Shown here piece after piece: positions 36,119-46,404 of a stretch of DNA of 64,000 nucleotides. The position numbers and the translations under genes were made by a program. The DNA lies in assembly GCA_009760885.1 (NCBI GenBank), contig CM019696.1, positions 42,330,221-42,394,220 on the forward strand, given 5' to 3'. Under the pieces are notes generated by a model. The model was given only the letters and a program-made list of their open reading frames with translations. It was not told the origin of the DNA and did no database searches. The first letter of the stretch is position 1, and every line of letters begins with the position of its first letter. Source of the stretch: Achatina immaculata (Eukaryota > Mollusca > Gastropoda > Stylommatophora > Achatinidae).

Positions 36119-37804
36119 TTTTTTTTTTCTTTTTTTTTTTTTAAATCAGACTCAGTGATTGGTCTGTCAAGACCTTACACTGTGCAAACTGGGAACCTCG
36201 TATGAGTGATCCCTGTTGCTGTCATCATGTTGTTCCCCTTTTTTTTGTTTTTGGTTTTTTTTTTGGTTTTTTTTCGGGAACTGTTTGGTTTTTTTTTTTT
36301 TAATTAAGCAGAATTTAAATGAAAACGGGTTTTAATATTTCTCTAATTGTCAGAGATTCTTCTTATTCTCTCTCTCTCCCTTTTTCACTCACTCTCTCCC
36401 ATAGTCATCTTTCTCTCCGTTGATGTACATAATCCGTTTTTAGCAAAGCCTTCTCTTTCACTCTTGGGATGTACATGAGTTCTTGAATTTAAATTTTACT
36501 CTCTCTTACTTCTTTCTTTCTCCCTCTCTCTCATTCCATTATTTTGCTCGATCTTTGCTGGACCAGTCCCGAAAATGTGGCAGGACTAAACGTGCAGAAA
36601 TGAAAACGAGCCCTGTTTCTGCACGTCCACACCAAATACCTGAAATCCGCGAGCAGGACCAGTAACTTGGTGTGTGTGTGTCTGCCTGAGTTTTAGGGAT
36701 TGTGTTCAACATTATGGCTCTATAGATGTCTGCTTGTTGTGCCGTGTGTGTTTCTATTGTATTCTGTATTGTTCTTGTGGCGGCTGCCACTGTTTTGCAT
36801 TCGTAAAAAATGTGTTCTGTTTCTAGTACGTTCCTCCTCCACAGGTAACATCGTCTTGTGTTTCTGTGTTTTTCTCCGTGTCTCGTGGGTGTCATATTGT
36901 ATATGAGCCTGAAAGTGATTTCTCGAGCTTTTGGTGTAATGTTTTTGAGATGGAGGTTTTTGAACGTGTCGGTGTAGTCTAATATGGGGTATCTAAGTCC
37001 CCTCTTGATCCTAAGGTGTAATGGTGGTGCTTGCTCTCTGACCAAATGTTTGTATATGTGGTTTGTTTTGTGTTGGATGAGTGTCTCGTGTCCTTGAATT
37101 GCTTGTATGCAATTCTTGTAGAAGGGTGGTAGTGTATCAAAATGGTGTGCCTGCGAGTTGTTTGGTCTGACTAGGTTTGATAGTCTCAGTCCTATGTAGT
37201 AGTGAGCTAGCGGGTGTTGGTTTGGGTGTTTGATGATGCGGCCTACGTGGCTGATTCTGAGTGCTTGTATTTTTGTTCGTATGTCTTGTAAGGCAATCCC
37301 TCCATGTATTTTATCCTGTATGAGGGTTTTATGTTGTATGCTGTGTACGGTGTTTGTAAAGATAAAGTTTCTGATTTGTTTGTTTATTTCTCTGACTGTC
37401 CGCTTCGGAAGGTCTAGTACTGTGGCGGTGTATATTATTTTTGGTACTATGTATGTGTTTACTATGATGCTTCTTCCAAAAATCGTTGCTGTTTTGTATT
37501 TATATCTTTGCAACGTGTTTGTAATGTTCGTTTTGAGGTTGTTCCATGTGGGTTTGTGTATTTTATTTGGGTGTGATAGGAAAGTAATGCCATACACGTG
37601 GATGTTGTCTGTGCATGTGAGACGAAAGGGGAAGTCCCTTTTATCTCGCCATTTGCCTAAGCCCATGACGACTGATTTTTGTATGTTAAGTTTTGCTCCG
37701 CTACCTTTGCCAAACTCTGCGAAGGTGTCTAAAATGTGGGTTATTGATCTGTTTGTTGTTGTAAGGACGATTGTGTCGTCCGCATACGCGAGCAACTTCC
37801 TCTC
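36119..37804 (-). mobile_element. L1/Tx1-like LINE, 5' truncated
   Basis: It carries an open 418-codon frame (36539-37795) with the C-terminal part of a reverse transcriptase: LAYADDTIVLTT (catalytic pair), then GKGSGAKLNIQKSVVMGLGK and, near the end, REITFRLIYNMTPTRHGEKH and ETEHIFYEC. The GSGAKLN...KS and ETEHIFYEC patterns resemble L1/Tx1-group elements. A 10-bp inverted repeat (cgtgcagaaa/tttctgcacg) lies at 36588-36623. It has A-rich tails at 36240-36310 and 36119-36143, the latter possibly a separate small insertion. A 9-bp near duplication, tccctacca (37805-37813) and tcccaacca (36110-36118), flanks it. Confidence 0.75.
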
Positions 37805-37813
37805 TCCCTACCA

Positions 37814-38021
37814 TTTTTTTTTTTTTTTTGAGACAACGAAAACAACAGGCCGTGACCCGGTGGTACTGCAAACCGGGCCCACCCGTAACGAGATGCGGAC
37901 CTTACCCCCGGCAGTCAATGTGCAGGGCGGCCCCAAACACCTCGTTGGTTCCAAAATAACAAAGTGCACATTCTACAGAGCGTAGAACTACACTTTGATC
38001 TTAGCCAAAAGGCCGAGAAGC
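37814..38021 (-). mobile_element. U2-snRNA-derived SINE
   Basis: Read on the minus strand it starts GCTTCTCGGCCTTTTGGCTA and continues AGATCAAAGTGTAGT, which is U2 snRNA from nucleotide 4 with one extra A. Near the 3' end CCCGGTTTGCAGTACCACCG then GG matches U2 stem-loop IV, with paired changes on both sides of the stem. An Sm-like ATTTTGG lies between. The middle is unlike U2. The body is 192 nt followed by A16. The A-tail and altered middle mark it as a retroposed element, not a spliceosomal gene. Confidence 0.75.
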
Positions 38022-38175
38022 TGCCAGTGTCCTTCCTCAATAACTGCTGTCAGTGGCTTCATCTGCATTTCTGCCAACAAGATTATATTTCTTATGGTGT
38101 TTGGTCAAAATATTTTTCTAATTCTTTGCAAACATTTAGTCTAGAAAGAATTCAGCTTTTTTTTCTATGGTTTTG

Positions 38176-38400
38176 GTGCCAACTCTGCTCTCTTATAATC
38201 ATTGTACTATTGTTCTTTGTACTAGTTTCTATCTTTGTGCCAATTCTGCTATATGTACTAGTTTCTATCTCTGTGCCAACTTTGCTCTCTTATAATCACT
38301 GTGTTACTCCCCTTTGTACTAGTTTCTATCTCTGTGCCAACTTTGCTCTCTTATAATCACTGTGTTACTGCCCTCTGTACTAGTTTCTATCTTTGTGAAA
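38176..38400. repeat. 60-bp minisatellite, right part
   Basis: Three to four units with tctgctctcttataatcatt and gtactagtttctatctttgt, continuing the array of 35755-35873. Confidence 0.85.
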
Positions 38401-38652
38401 GTTTGCATTCTGTTGAATATTTCTTCTAGAAGAAAATGGCTGGCTGTGACTCATATTTTGTTGCTTATTACTATTTCTAAATTCTACAGTAGTTGAGAAT
38501 TTGGCTTGTTATTCAGAGAGCTATACAACTGTTACTCTCACAATAAGGTTTAACAAAGTGACTAGAATAACACAATCCTATAAAAAGTGTGGAAAAATAA
38601 AGAACTATATATCTATGTTAGATGAAGTTTTAGTTTGTTCCACATGATGTAC

Positions 38653-38860
38653 CTCACAAGATCTGTCATTTTTGACACACCAAATGCATGCCCCAATAGA
38701 GAAGATTGAGAGAATGAACAGTGGGATGAAGACAAGCAACCAGTCATGACCAGCTGATTCCAGGTTGATCACTACCAGCAGCTCAAACATAAGAAGTGCC
38801 AGATGTTCTCCACAAGATAGGACCATAGCCTTGAACTGATTGGAACTCCCTGCTTCTGAT
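38653..38860 (-). CDS. TMEM185: TMEM185-like exon 3
   Basis: The acceptor is TTAATTTCAG (38861-38870) and the donor GTACAT (38647-38652). The 208-nt exon starts by completing an Arg codon and ends in phase 0. It encodes SEAGSSNQFKAMVLSCGEHL, then two membrane segments (LALLMFELLVV and WLLVFIPLFILSIFSIGACI) and ends KNDRSCE. The human protein has [20 protein letters not shown] and RHDRSLE. Confidence 0.95.
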
Positions 38861-38870
38861 CTGAAATTAA

Positions 38871-39429
38871 AATAAGTCAGTGAGTGAATTAATGATTAAA
38901 TGATACTAAGTCAGCAAATAAATAACTGCATATAAGTCAATGACTGATATATGTCATTGATTGATTGTCTATACTGAGAATAAACAAAGATGATAGTCAG
39001 TAAAATTCTAATGATAACCTGGAAAGAAAATCAAAACAGAGGCAAAGTTTTAGAAAGAAATAATCAAATATTTGCTATCACAAGTCAAAAATGGTCTTTA
39101 AATGAGAAAATGTTTTTGTTCAATCTTCATTATCTCAAGTCATTTCAATGATGGAATCAACAATTAGAAATACATTCTAACAAAATCAACAATCAGAATA
39201 TATTATAATGAAATTAACAAACAGGACACAAGAGTGAGTAAAAAAGTAACCTTAATTTTGTTATACTAAATCTAAATCAAGTAGAAGATAGTTGTAGTAC
39301 ACATATGTCATGCTGTCTCTCTCTAGATGCATGTGTGCTGTCCCTCTCTAGATGTATGCATATGGAGGCACATCAGCCATTTAGGAAATATGTCAACAGA
39401 CTAGGTCAAAGAACAGTGTGCAGGTATTC
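38871..39429. other. Intronic stretch, nothing recognised
   Basis: Intron 2. AT-rich, with a few short direct repeats (taagtcagt) but no coding signal. Confidence 0.5.
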
Positions 39430-39820
39430 CTTTCATGACCAAAGAGAATCAGAACCTGCTGTCATGACCAATGATGATTAGAACCTGCTGTCATGACCAA
39501 TGATGATCAGAACCTGCTGCCATGAGCAATAAGGATCAGAACCTGCTGTCATGACCAATGATGATTAGAACCTGATGTCATGAGCAATGATGATCAGAAC
39601 CTGATGTCATGACCAATGATGATCAGAACCTGCTGTCATGACCAATGATGATCAGAACCTGCTGTCATGACCAATGATGATCAGAACCTACTGTCATGAC
39701 CAATGATGATCAGAACCTGCTGCCATGAGCAATGATGATCAGAACCTGCTGTCATGACCAATGATGATCAGAATCTGCTGTCATGACCAATGATGATCAG
39801 AACCTGTTGTTATGAGTAGC
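39430..39820. repeat. Minisatellite, 29-bp unit
   Basis: About 13 copies of gatcagaacctgctgtcatg followed by accaatgat. Confidence 0.9.
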
Positions 39821-39964
39821 TGATATTCATCACACAATGAGAATGGGATGGATATGCATAACTTAAGCAGGTATATGAATGCCCTAGGAAGTTTACAAGT
39901 GAGGTGTCCAATCTGGCATACACAGTATGTTCTGGCCAGCCCAACACTGCAAGTAGGCCTACTA

Positions 39965-40690
39965 TTAACATTGAATTTGAATGAATGACACCTGAAAACA
40001 GGCAGGTAACAATCACTGAAGTGACACCTGAAAATAGGCAGGTAACAATCACTGAAGTGGCTGAAGAACTGAATGAATGACACCTGAAAACTGCCAGGTA
40101 ACAATCACTGAGGTGGTTGAAGAACTGAATGAACGACACCTGAAAACTGCCAGGTAACAATAACTGAGGTGGTTGAAGAACTGAATGAATGACACCTGAA
40201 AACTGCCAGGTAACAATCACTGAATTGGCTGAAGAATTGAATGAATAACACCTGAAAACTGCCAGGTAACAATCACTGAGGTGGTTTAAGAACTGAATGA
40301 ACGACACCTGAAAACTGCCAGGTAACAATCACTGAGGTGGTTGAAGAACTGAATGAATGACACCTGAAAACTGCCAGGTAACAATCACTGAATTGGCTGA
40401 AGAATTGAATGAATGACACCTGAAAACTGCCAGGTAACAATCACTGAGGTGGTTGAAGAACTGAATGAATGACACCTGAAAACAGCCAGGTAACAATCAC
40501 TGAAGTGGCTGAAGAACTGAATGAATGACACCTGAAAACTGCCAGGTAACAATCACTGAGGTGGCTGAAGAACTGAATGAATGACACCTGAAAACAGCCA
40601 GGTAACAATCACTGAGGTGGTTGAAGAACTGAATGAATGACACCTGAAAACTGCCAGGTAACAATCACTGAGGTGGCTGAAGAACTAAAA
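39965..40690. repeat. Minisatellite, 56-bp unit
   Basis: About 12 copies of gaatgaatgacacctgaaaa, ctgccaggtaacaatcactg, aggtggctgaagaact. The early copies (39970-40070) are partly deleted. Confidence 0.92.
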
Positions 40691-41059
40691 AGATTAGCCA
40701 TGGATCAGTACATCATTCACAAAGTGCTGTAGTACCAAAAAATCTCCAAGTAGGTAACAAAACAACTCACTCTTGATCTGAAAGAATATTAGGATGTTTG
40801 TGAAACTTTGTAGCTGAAGGAGATGGCTTTCTACAAGGTACAGTAACTGGAGACAACTGTTAAATACATACTTCCAGCTGGAGACAAGGAAAGGAGTCCT
40901 AACATTCTTCCTCACCAAAACCAAAGATGCAACTCCATCAGCCAGAAAACTGATGCTCACTCTCTTCTGAGACTGTAAAGGCCCAATCCTAGAATATTAC
41001 ATACTCAGATAAAGCACTATCAACAAATAAGCACAATGTGACCCGCTTGAGAACCACCC

Positions 41060-41285
41060 AAAACCTGCAACTGGGTAAAGGCACTGTGGTTTGATCAACT
41101 CTGGCGTGTGGGTATTGTTACAGCTGGGTAAAGGCACCATGGTTTGATCAACTCTGGCGTGTGTGTGTTGTTACAGCTGGGTAAAGGCACCGTGGTTTGA
41201 TCAACTCTGGCGTGTGTGTGTTGTTACAGCTGGGTAAAGGCACAGTGGTTTGATCAACTCTGGCGTGTGGGTGTTGTTACAGCAT
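41060..41285. repeat. Minisatellite, 53-bp unit
   Basis: Four copies of gctgggtaaaggcaccgtgg, tttgatcaactctggcgtgt. The stretch 40691-41059 holds nothing recognised. A mariner remnant follows. Confidence 0.9.
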
Positions 41286-41600
41286 GATAATGCATGCTTC
41301 GTACAGCACGTGCACCAGCTCAACAAATTAAGAATTTGTGTTTGGAGTGTATTCCACATCTTGCATATTCACCCTCTGATGGAAAGAAGTTCAATAAAGA
41401 AGAAGAGATCAAAGAGGCTGGGGGTCAGTCAGAAGATTCTTCTCATGGAATCCAGGCTGTAATGAGCGCCAGACCTACAGTGAACATGCTGGGGACTATG
41501 CTGAAAACTGATACGGTGTTTTCAATGTTATGTGTATGTTTTCTTCAAATTAAAAAAAAACAAATTTGGCTATATTTTCAGTCACCCTTGTAAGGAAAAT
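41283..41600 (+). mobile_element. mariner transposase C-terminal remnant
   Basis: Reads QHDNACFVQHVHQLNKL, then in the next frame KKFNKEEEIKEA and SHGIQAVMSARPT. These resemble the HDNA, F...EEVKEA and GI..L..RW blocks at the mariner C-terminus. It is frameshifted and short. It is possible but less certain than the other two mariner copies. Confidence 0.5.
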
Positions 41601-42061
41601 AAAAAATTAGTAAACAACTTCATCCAGGCAAAAAAAAAAAACCTCCTAACACCAATAATTAATCAACAATAAAAAAAATTAACAATGAGATGACACTGTA
41701 ACAAATTCAAAATCTGATTTAATTGTTATGAAATTAACATTCTGACAATAACAATTTTATTTTCATTCCCAAATAAAAAACTAAAAATCTCAGAATCTAG
41801 ATCTGTTGCTACATTTCTTGTAATAAAGTTAGATAGAGGTGTAAGGTGTAGAAGTAGGAAACAGAGAAATGGGTGTCCGTTAGAACATGCACAGGGACCA
41901 CACGGGCCACACAAAGGATATGCCAATAGAGCCAATCATAAAGAAAAGGTGGAGAGAGAGGAGGAAAACAAGTGGTAGAAAGGGGTGGGGGGAAAGACAA
42001 TAGAAACAATGATAGCTGCTAGGGGAGAAGGTGTTGGGGGGAGCGGATAATGAAGGAGGTC

Positions 42062-42290
42062 ATATTAAGACTTCTTTGTTTAGTTATTTGTTTTTGTCTC
42101 GTTGTGCATGTAATCCTCAAAAAAGGCTCACGATGAAATATCGGATGTTGTATGTTTTTCATTTATACATTCTCATACTTTCTATTCGTTTTTTCTCACT
42201 TTACTCACTCCCTCTGCCACTTTGTAAAACTACACCATACATCTCTATCTAACTTTATTATTTAAACCAGTTTTACTGCAGTCGCCATCC
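42062..42290 (+). repeat. Dispersed ~230-bp repeat, copy 1
   Basis: About 90 per cent similar in direct orientation to 56699-56945, including gctcacgatgaaatatcgga and ttttactgcagtcgccatc. It is too long and too similar to be chance, so it is probably the end of an unidentified mobile element. Confidence 0.75.
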
Positions 42291-42505
42291 CTTTTATCTG
42301 TTATATTTCTTGTAGTACCTGTTGCTACATTTCTTGTAGTATCTGTTGCTACATTTCATGTAGTAGCCTGCTTATTCATCAGTTAATCTGAAAGTTGGTA
42401 CTCTTCACAAATATTTTCCTTCTTGTCAGATATATAAGATATTTTATCGCAGGATGCTGTTGCAAAATGTGTAACTTTTCTCAAAGGTGGAGAAAGCAAT
42501 ATCTA

Positions 42506-42736
<231 letters not shown>

Positions 42737-42796
42737 TCAACATCTTAGAATAAATAACAAACTATATATATATATATACATACATATACATTCTGA

Positions 42797-44340
42797 GAAG
42801 CGATTGATAAGTAAGGTCTCCAATTGTAAAAATAAGTTCTGACAATATAAAAGATAAAACTTGTATCAAAATGAAGCAAATTCATTTCTCTTAAACACAG
42901 TAAACTTATTTTTAAACACTCCCCATTCACAGCTACACATTTTTCCAACCATGATATCCATTGTTTCATTCCGATGCTGAAGAAAGTTTCTGGTTGGTGT
43001 CTTCTTCTTCGTATGCACACTGGCGATGACGTGTGGTACCCTGATTTTTGTGATGCTGCTTTTTTGGGTACCTCCAGCTTCAGCACCTTTCCTTGCTAGG
43101 GCAGACTGTGGTCTTGCTCAGACTGCCATGAAGACAGTCGTACTTTCCATCCTCTGATGGCTGTACTTAAGCCCCTTCTCCATGCCAGATCCAGTATGCA
43201 ACGCTGGCTGGCCAGACGGCTTTGAGACAGTTCCACAGAGACACTCTGAGTTTGGGATGAGGAATCTGATGAGTGCCTCAATGATATCCATTCCCCACTA
43301 CCTATAGTCTGCTGGCTCTGTTTTGTTTACATCAATCTAATAGCCATTGCTGTAAAGACCCATAAGCTTGTCACATCCTGGATTCATTGGTTTCACACCA
43401 GATTTTCCTCATCTCCACTGGTAATCTCCATGTCCCCATCCATCCACCAACCTGACATTACATTTTATAAAAATAACAATTACAATTAGTGTTGACTGCT
43501 ACAGATTTCTGGGCTACAGAAGTAGGTCAGAGTTTTTAAGCAAACAGATCTATGTTCTCTGTCTCACAAAGACTATGTTAAGATAAGTGTGCTCTTAACA
43601 CAGCTGTTCCCAGGGGATGGTTGGTGTCTGATCCATGTGCGAACAGCAGCTTCAACTTCAGCATCTGATGAAAAATACTGACCTTTAAAAGTCTCCTTCA
43701 ATTTATAGAACAGCCAGAAGTTGGACGGTGCCAGATCTTGGCTGTAAAGAGGGTGCGGAACAATTGTGAATTTCAGGTTTGTTGCAGTTTCCATCATTTG
43801 TCCACTGCAGTGTGGCCTTGCAATGTCATGATGGAAGAGAGAGTTTTTTCCTTTCAGACCTGATTCTGTAGACATGTTGCTTGAGTGATTGTAAGATGTC
43901 ACAATACTTTTGTGAATTTACAGTCGTTTTTGTAGTAAAAAATTCCATGTTGCATCATGACATTGCAAGGCCACACTGCAGAGCACAAATGATGGAAACT
44001 GTTCTGCATTCTCTTAACAACCAAGATCTGGCACCGTCCAACTTCTGACTGTTCTCTAAATTGAAGGAGATATTAAAAGATCAGCATTTTTCATCAGATG
44101 CCGAAGCTGAAGCTGCTGTTCGCACATAATCAGACACCAGCCAGAAACTTTCTTCATCAACTGAATGAAACAATAGATATTGCGGCTGGAAAAATGAGTA
44201 GCTGTTAATGGGGACTATGTTGAAAAATAAGATCACAGTGCATATGAGAAATGATTATGTTCTTTGGATACAAGCTTTATCATTTTATATTGTCAGAAAC
44301 TTACTTTATACAATTGTAAACCTTACTTATCAGTGGTCCC
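42797..44340 (-). mobile_element. mariner element with inverted duplicated arms
   Basis: The terminal repeats are gattgataagtaaggt (from 42802) and its complement near 44321-44332. The minus-strand transposase end at 43619-43902 reads FHHDIARPHCSGQ and PLYSQDLAPSNFWLFYKLKE. An inverted copy of the same coding end lies on the plus strand at 43950-44200. The element is therefore two opposed 3' halves. A retro-inserted fragment (43002-43617) splits the left arm. Confidence 0.8.
43002..43617 (-). mobile_element. Retro-inserted I-like 5' fragment
   Basis: 616 bp bounded by an exact 11-bp duplication tggttggtgtc (42991-43001 and 43618-43628). Its sequence is an inverted copy of 605-866 plus 1347-1650. 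The minus strand includes SSDSSSQTQSVSVELSQSRL. The 3' end is (GAA)3. It gives the empty site for the MITE at 875-1346. Confidence 0.85.
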
Positions 44341-44404
44341 TCATATTTTTTATCAGATCTGAGGGGCACTTAGGCTAGTGGCTAGCACTCTCAGGTTAAA
44401 GGTC

Positions 44405-44870
44405 ACAGGCATACTATCAGCATCTTCCTATCAATCAAGATCACTATGATGTCAAGATATGTACTATCAAGATCACTATGATGTCAGTGTATTTACTATC
44501 AAGATCATCATGATGTCAAGATATTTACTACCAAGATTATCATGATGTCAAGATATTTACTAACAAGATTATCATGATGTCAAGATATGTACTATCAAGA
44601 TCACTATGATGTCAAGATATGTACTATCAAGATCACTATGATGTCAAGGCATTTACTATAAAGATCATCATGATGTCAAGAAATTTACTATCAAGATCAT
44701 CATGATGGCAAGATAAGTACTGTCAAGATCATCATGATGGCAAGATATTACTATCAAGATCATCATGTCAAGATATGTACTATTAAGATCATCATGATGT
44801 CAAGATATGTACTATCAAGATCATCATGTCAAGATATGTATTATAAAGATTATTATGATGTCAAGATATT
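44405..44870. repeat. Minisatellite, 32-bp unit
   Basis: About 15 copies of aagatatgtactatcaagat then cactatgatgtc. Many units contain the palindrome atcatgat. Two more units lie at 45925-45990. Confidence 0.88.
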
Positions 44871-46404
44871 TTAAAAGGAACTCTTCCTACATGATATATT
44901 ACTAATTGTGCCAACACGGCATCAACTAAAGGCATATGCCTCTGTGGCAGTACACAGAGAGTCAGAGAAACTGACTTTTTGTAGACTTTAACTGTATTAG
45001 AAAGACTTACATGTTGTTGTTGCCTGTAAGAGTTGGTAACACTACTTTATCAAAAAGGCAAACTTGTCACTATGGTATACCCCAAGTGACACAACAACAG
45101 TGCCAGGTTTGCAACTGCCACAACAAAAACAACAGTGTCACGTAATGAAAACTTGTACAGGACTTCCCACTCACTCAACATCACTAACAGATAAGAACTC
45201 CATGTAGATAATGAACAGACTAACTTCAAAGATACAGATCAAACATTTATTGAATTTTTTCACTCATGAAATGATGGAAGATGGAGATGAGGAAGGAAAA
45301 CAAACTGCCAACAAGGCAGGGTGATTTAACAACCAATACAAGAGCTTCACGTGCACATAGTTAGAGCCATGGGGAAGAAAAGCCTCACAACAATAAGCAA
45401 GTAAAAACAATTACAATATAGTGAACTTCCAACACATCTCCCGAACACACGAATCTGTTCTGACAAGGACAACACTCCTAATATCTACATATCAGTACAA
45501 GGTAAAGGAACATTGTCCTAAAGGACAACATGCTGAGCTGAAACTATTGATTACTGACCTTTGGTAATAGGGTGTCAAACATTTCCAAATGTAACTTTGT
45601 TACTAAATATAACTAGCCTAGACAGACGGCTCACCAAATATATTAATAATTCTTGTGAAGCTAACATGTCATAACTGACCTTGAGTAAAAAAAAAAAAAA
45701 ATTCCAAGGCCTAAATTTTCTGTAATAAATTTAGCCTGTCTAGACACAATTTAAAAAAGAAATAATAATTCTCATGAAGTCAACATGACATAAATAAGCT
45801 TACCTTAACCCCATCTAAGTGCTTTAAAAACCAAGTCTAAACTAAATCTATCTTTGATTATGTCCCTTTGATAGTAAACATTTCTATACTAACAAATGCA
45901 GTATTTAAAAATACTGCCACAATATGTACTATAAAGATCAGCATGATGTCAAGATATGTACTATTAAGATCACTATGATGTCAATATATGTACTCCAGCT
46001 CCAGAACTAATGAAATCAGTCTCCGCTAGTGGATAATATCTACCACAAAAGTAAGAGATATGAGAGTATATCAATCATACGGCTACCAATAAATGAAAAG
46101 AAAAGAGGACATTATGCACAGACTATTCCTCATATATAAGATGAAATGACATGCTTGTGAACAAAAATCAATGTATAAGATAAAATAAGGAAACCTGATA
46201 AACGGTCAGTAAGATCTTGACCCATCCAGGTTTCTCAGTATTTGTCTGAACATGTTCCTCTAACACCTAAAACATTTGTAATCAAATTTTTCTGCAAGCC
46301 TAGTTACTAACAAAAAAACAAACAAACAAACAAACAAAAAAAAAACATTATTTGCATCTTTTAGTCACAGTCTCCAGGTTTTCTGTGTGATTCTCATTTG
46401 TTGG
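44871..46404. other. Intronic stretch, nothing recognised
   Basis: Intron 1. AT-rich with scattered stops and no domain match. Only the two stray 32-bp units at 45925-45990 and an (aaac)n stretch at 46314-46340 stand out. Confidence 0.5.

Larger units (their letters stand above)
35865..38184 (-). mobile_element. RTE-B copy split by U2-SINE and L1/Tx1-like insertions
   Basis: The RTE-B parts are 35874-36118 (C-terminal GHVLRMTDNSLPKIALRW and the (AG)n tail) and 38022-38175. Target duplication gtgccaact occurs at 35865-35873 and 38176-38184. In uninterrupted RTE-B copies the two parts are adjacent, so 36119-38021 came later. It lies in the 60-bp minisatellite. Confidence 0.85.

Noticed and set aside
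37230..37985. 251-codon plus-strand frame
   Set aside because: It is antisense to the L1/Tx1-like reverse transcriptase and runs through the U2-SINE.
37830..38021. Functional U2 snRNA gene
   Set aside because: It has a poly(A) tail, lacks the first three bases, and has a changed branch-site region and a foreign middle.
44341..44400. tRNA-like stretch (gctagtggctagcactctca)
   Set aside because: B box not convincing and no clear SINE body; too weak to list.
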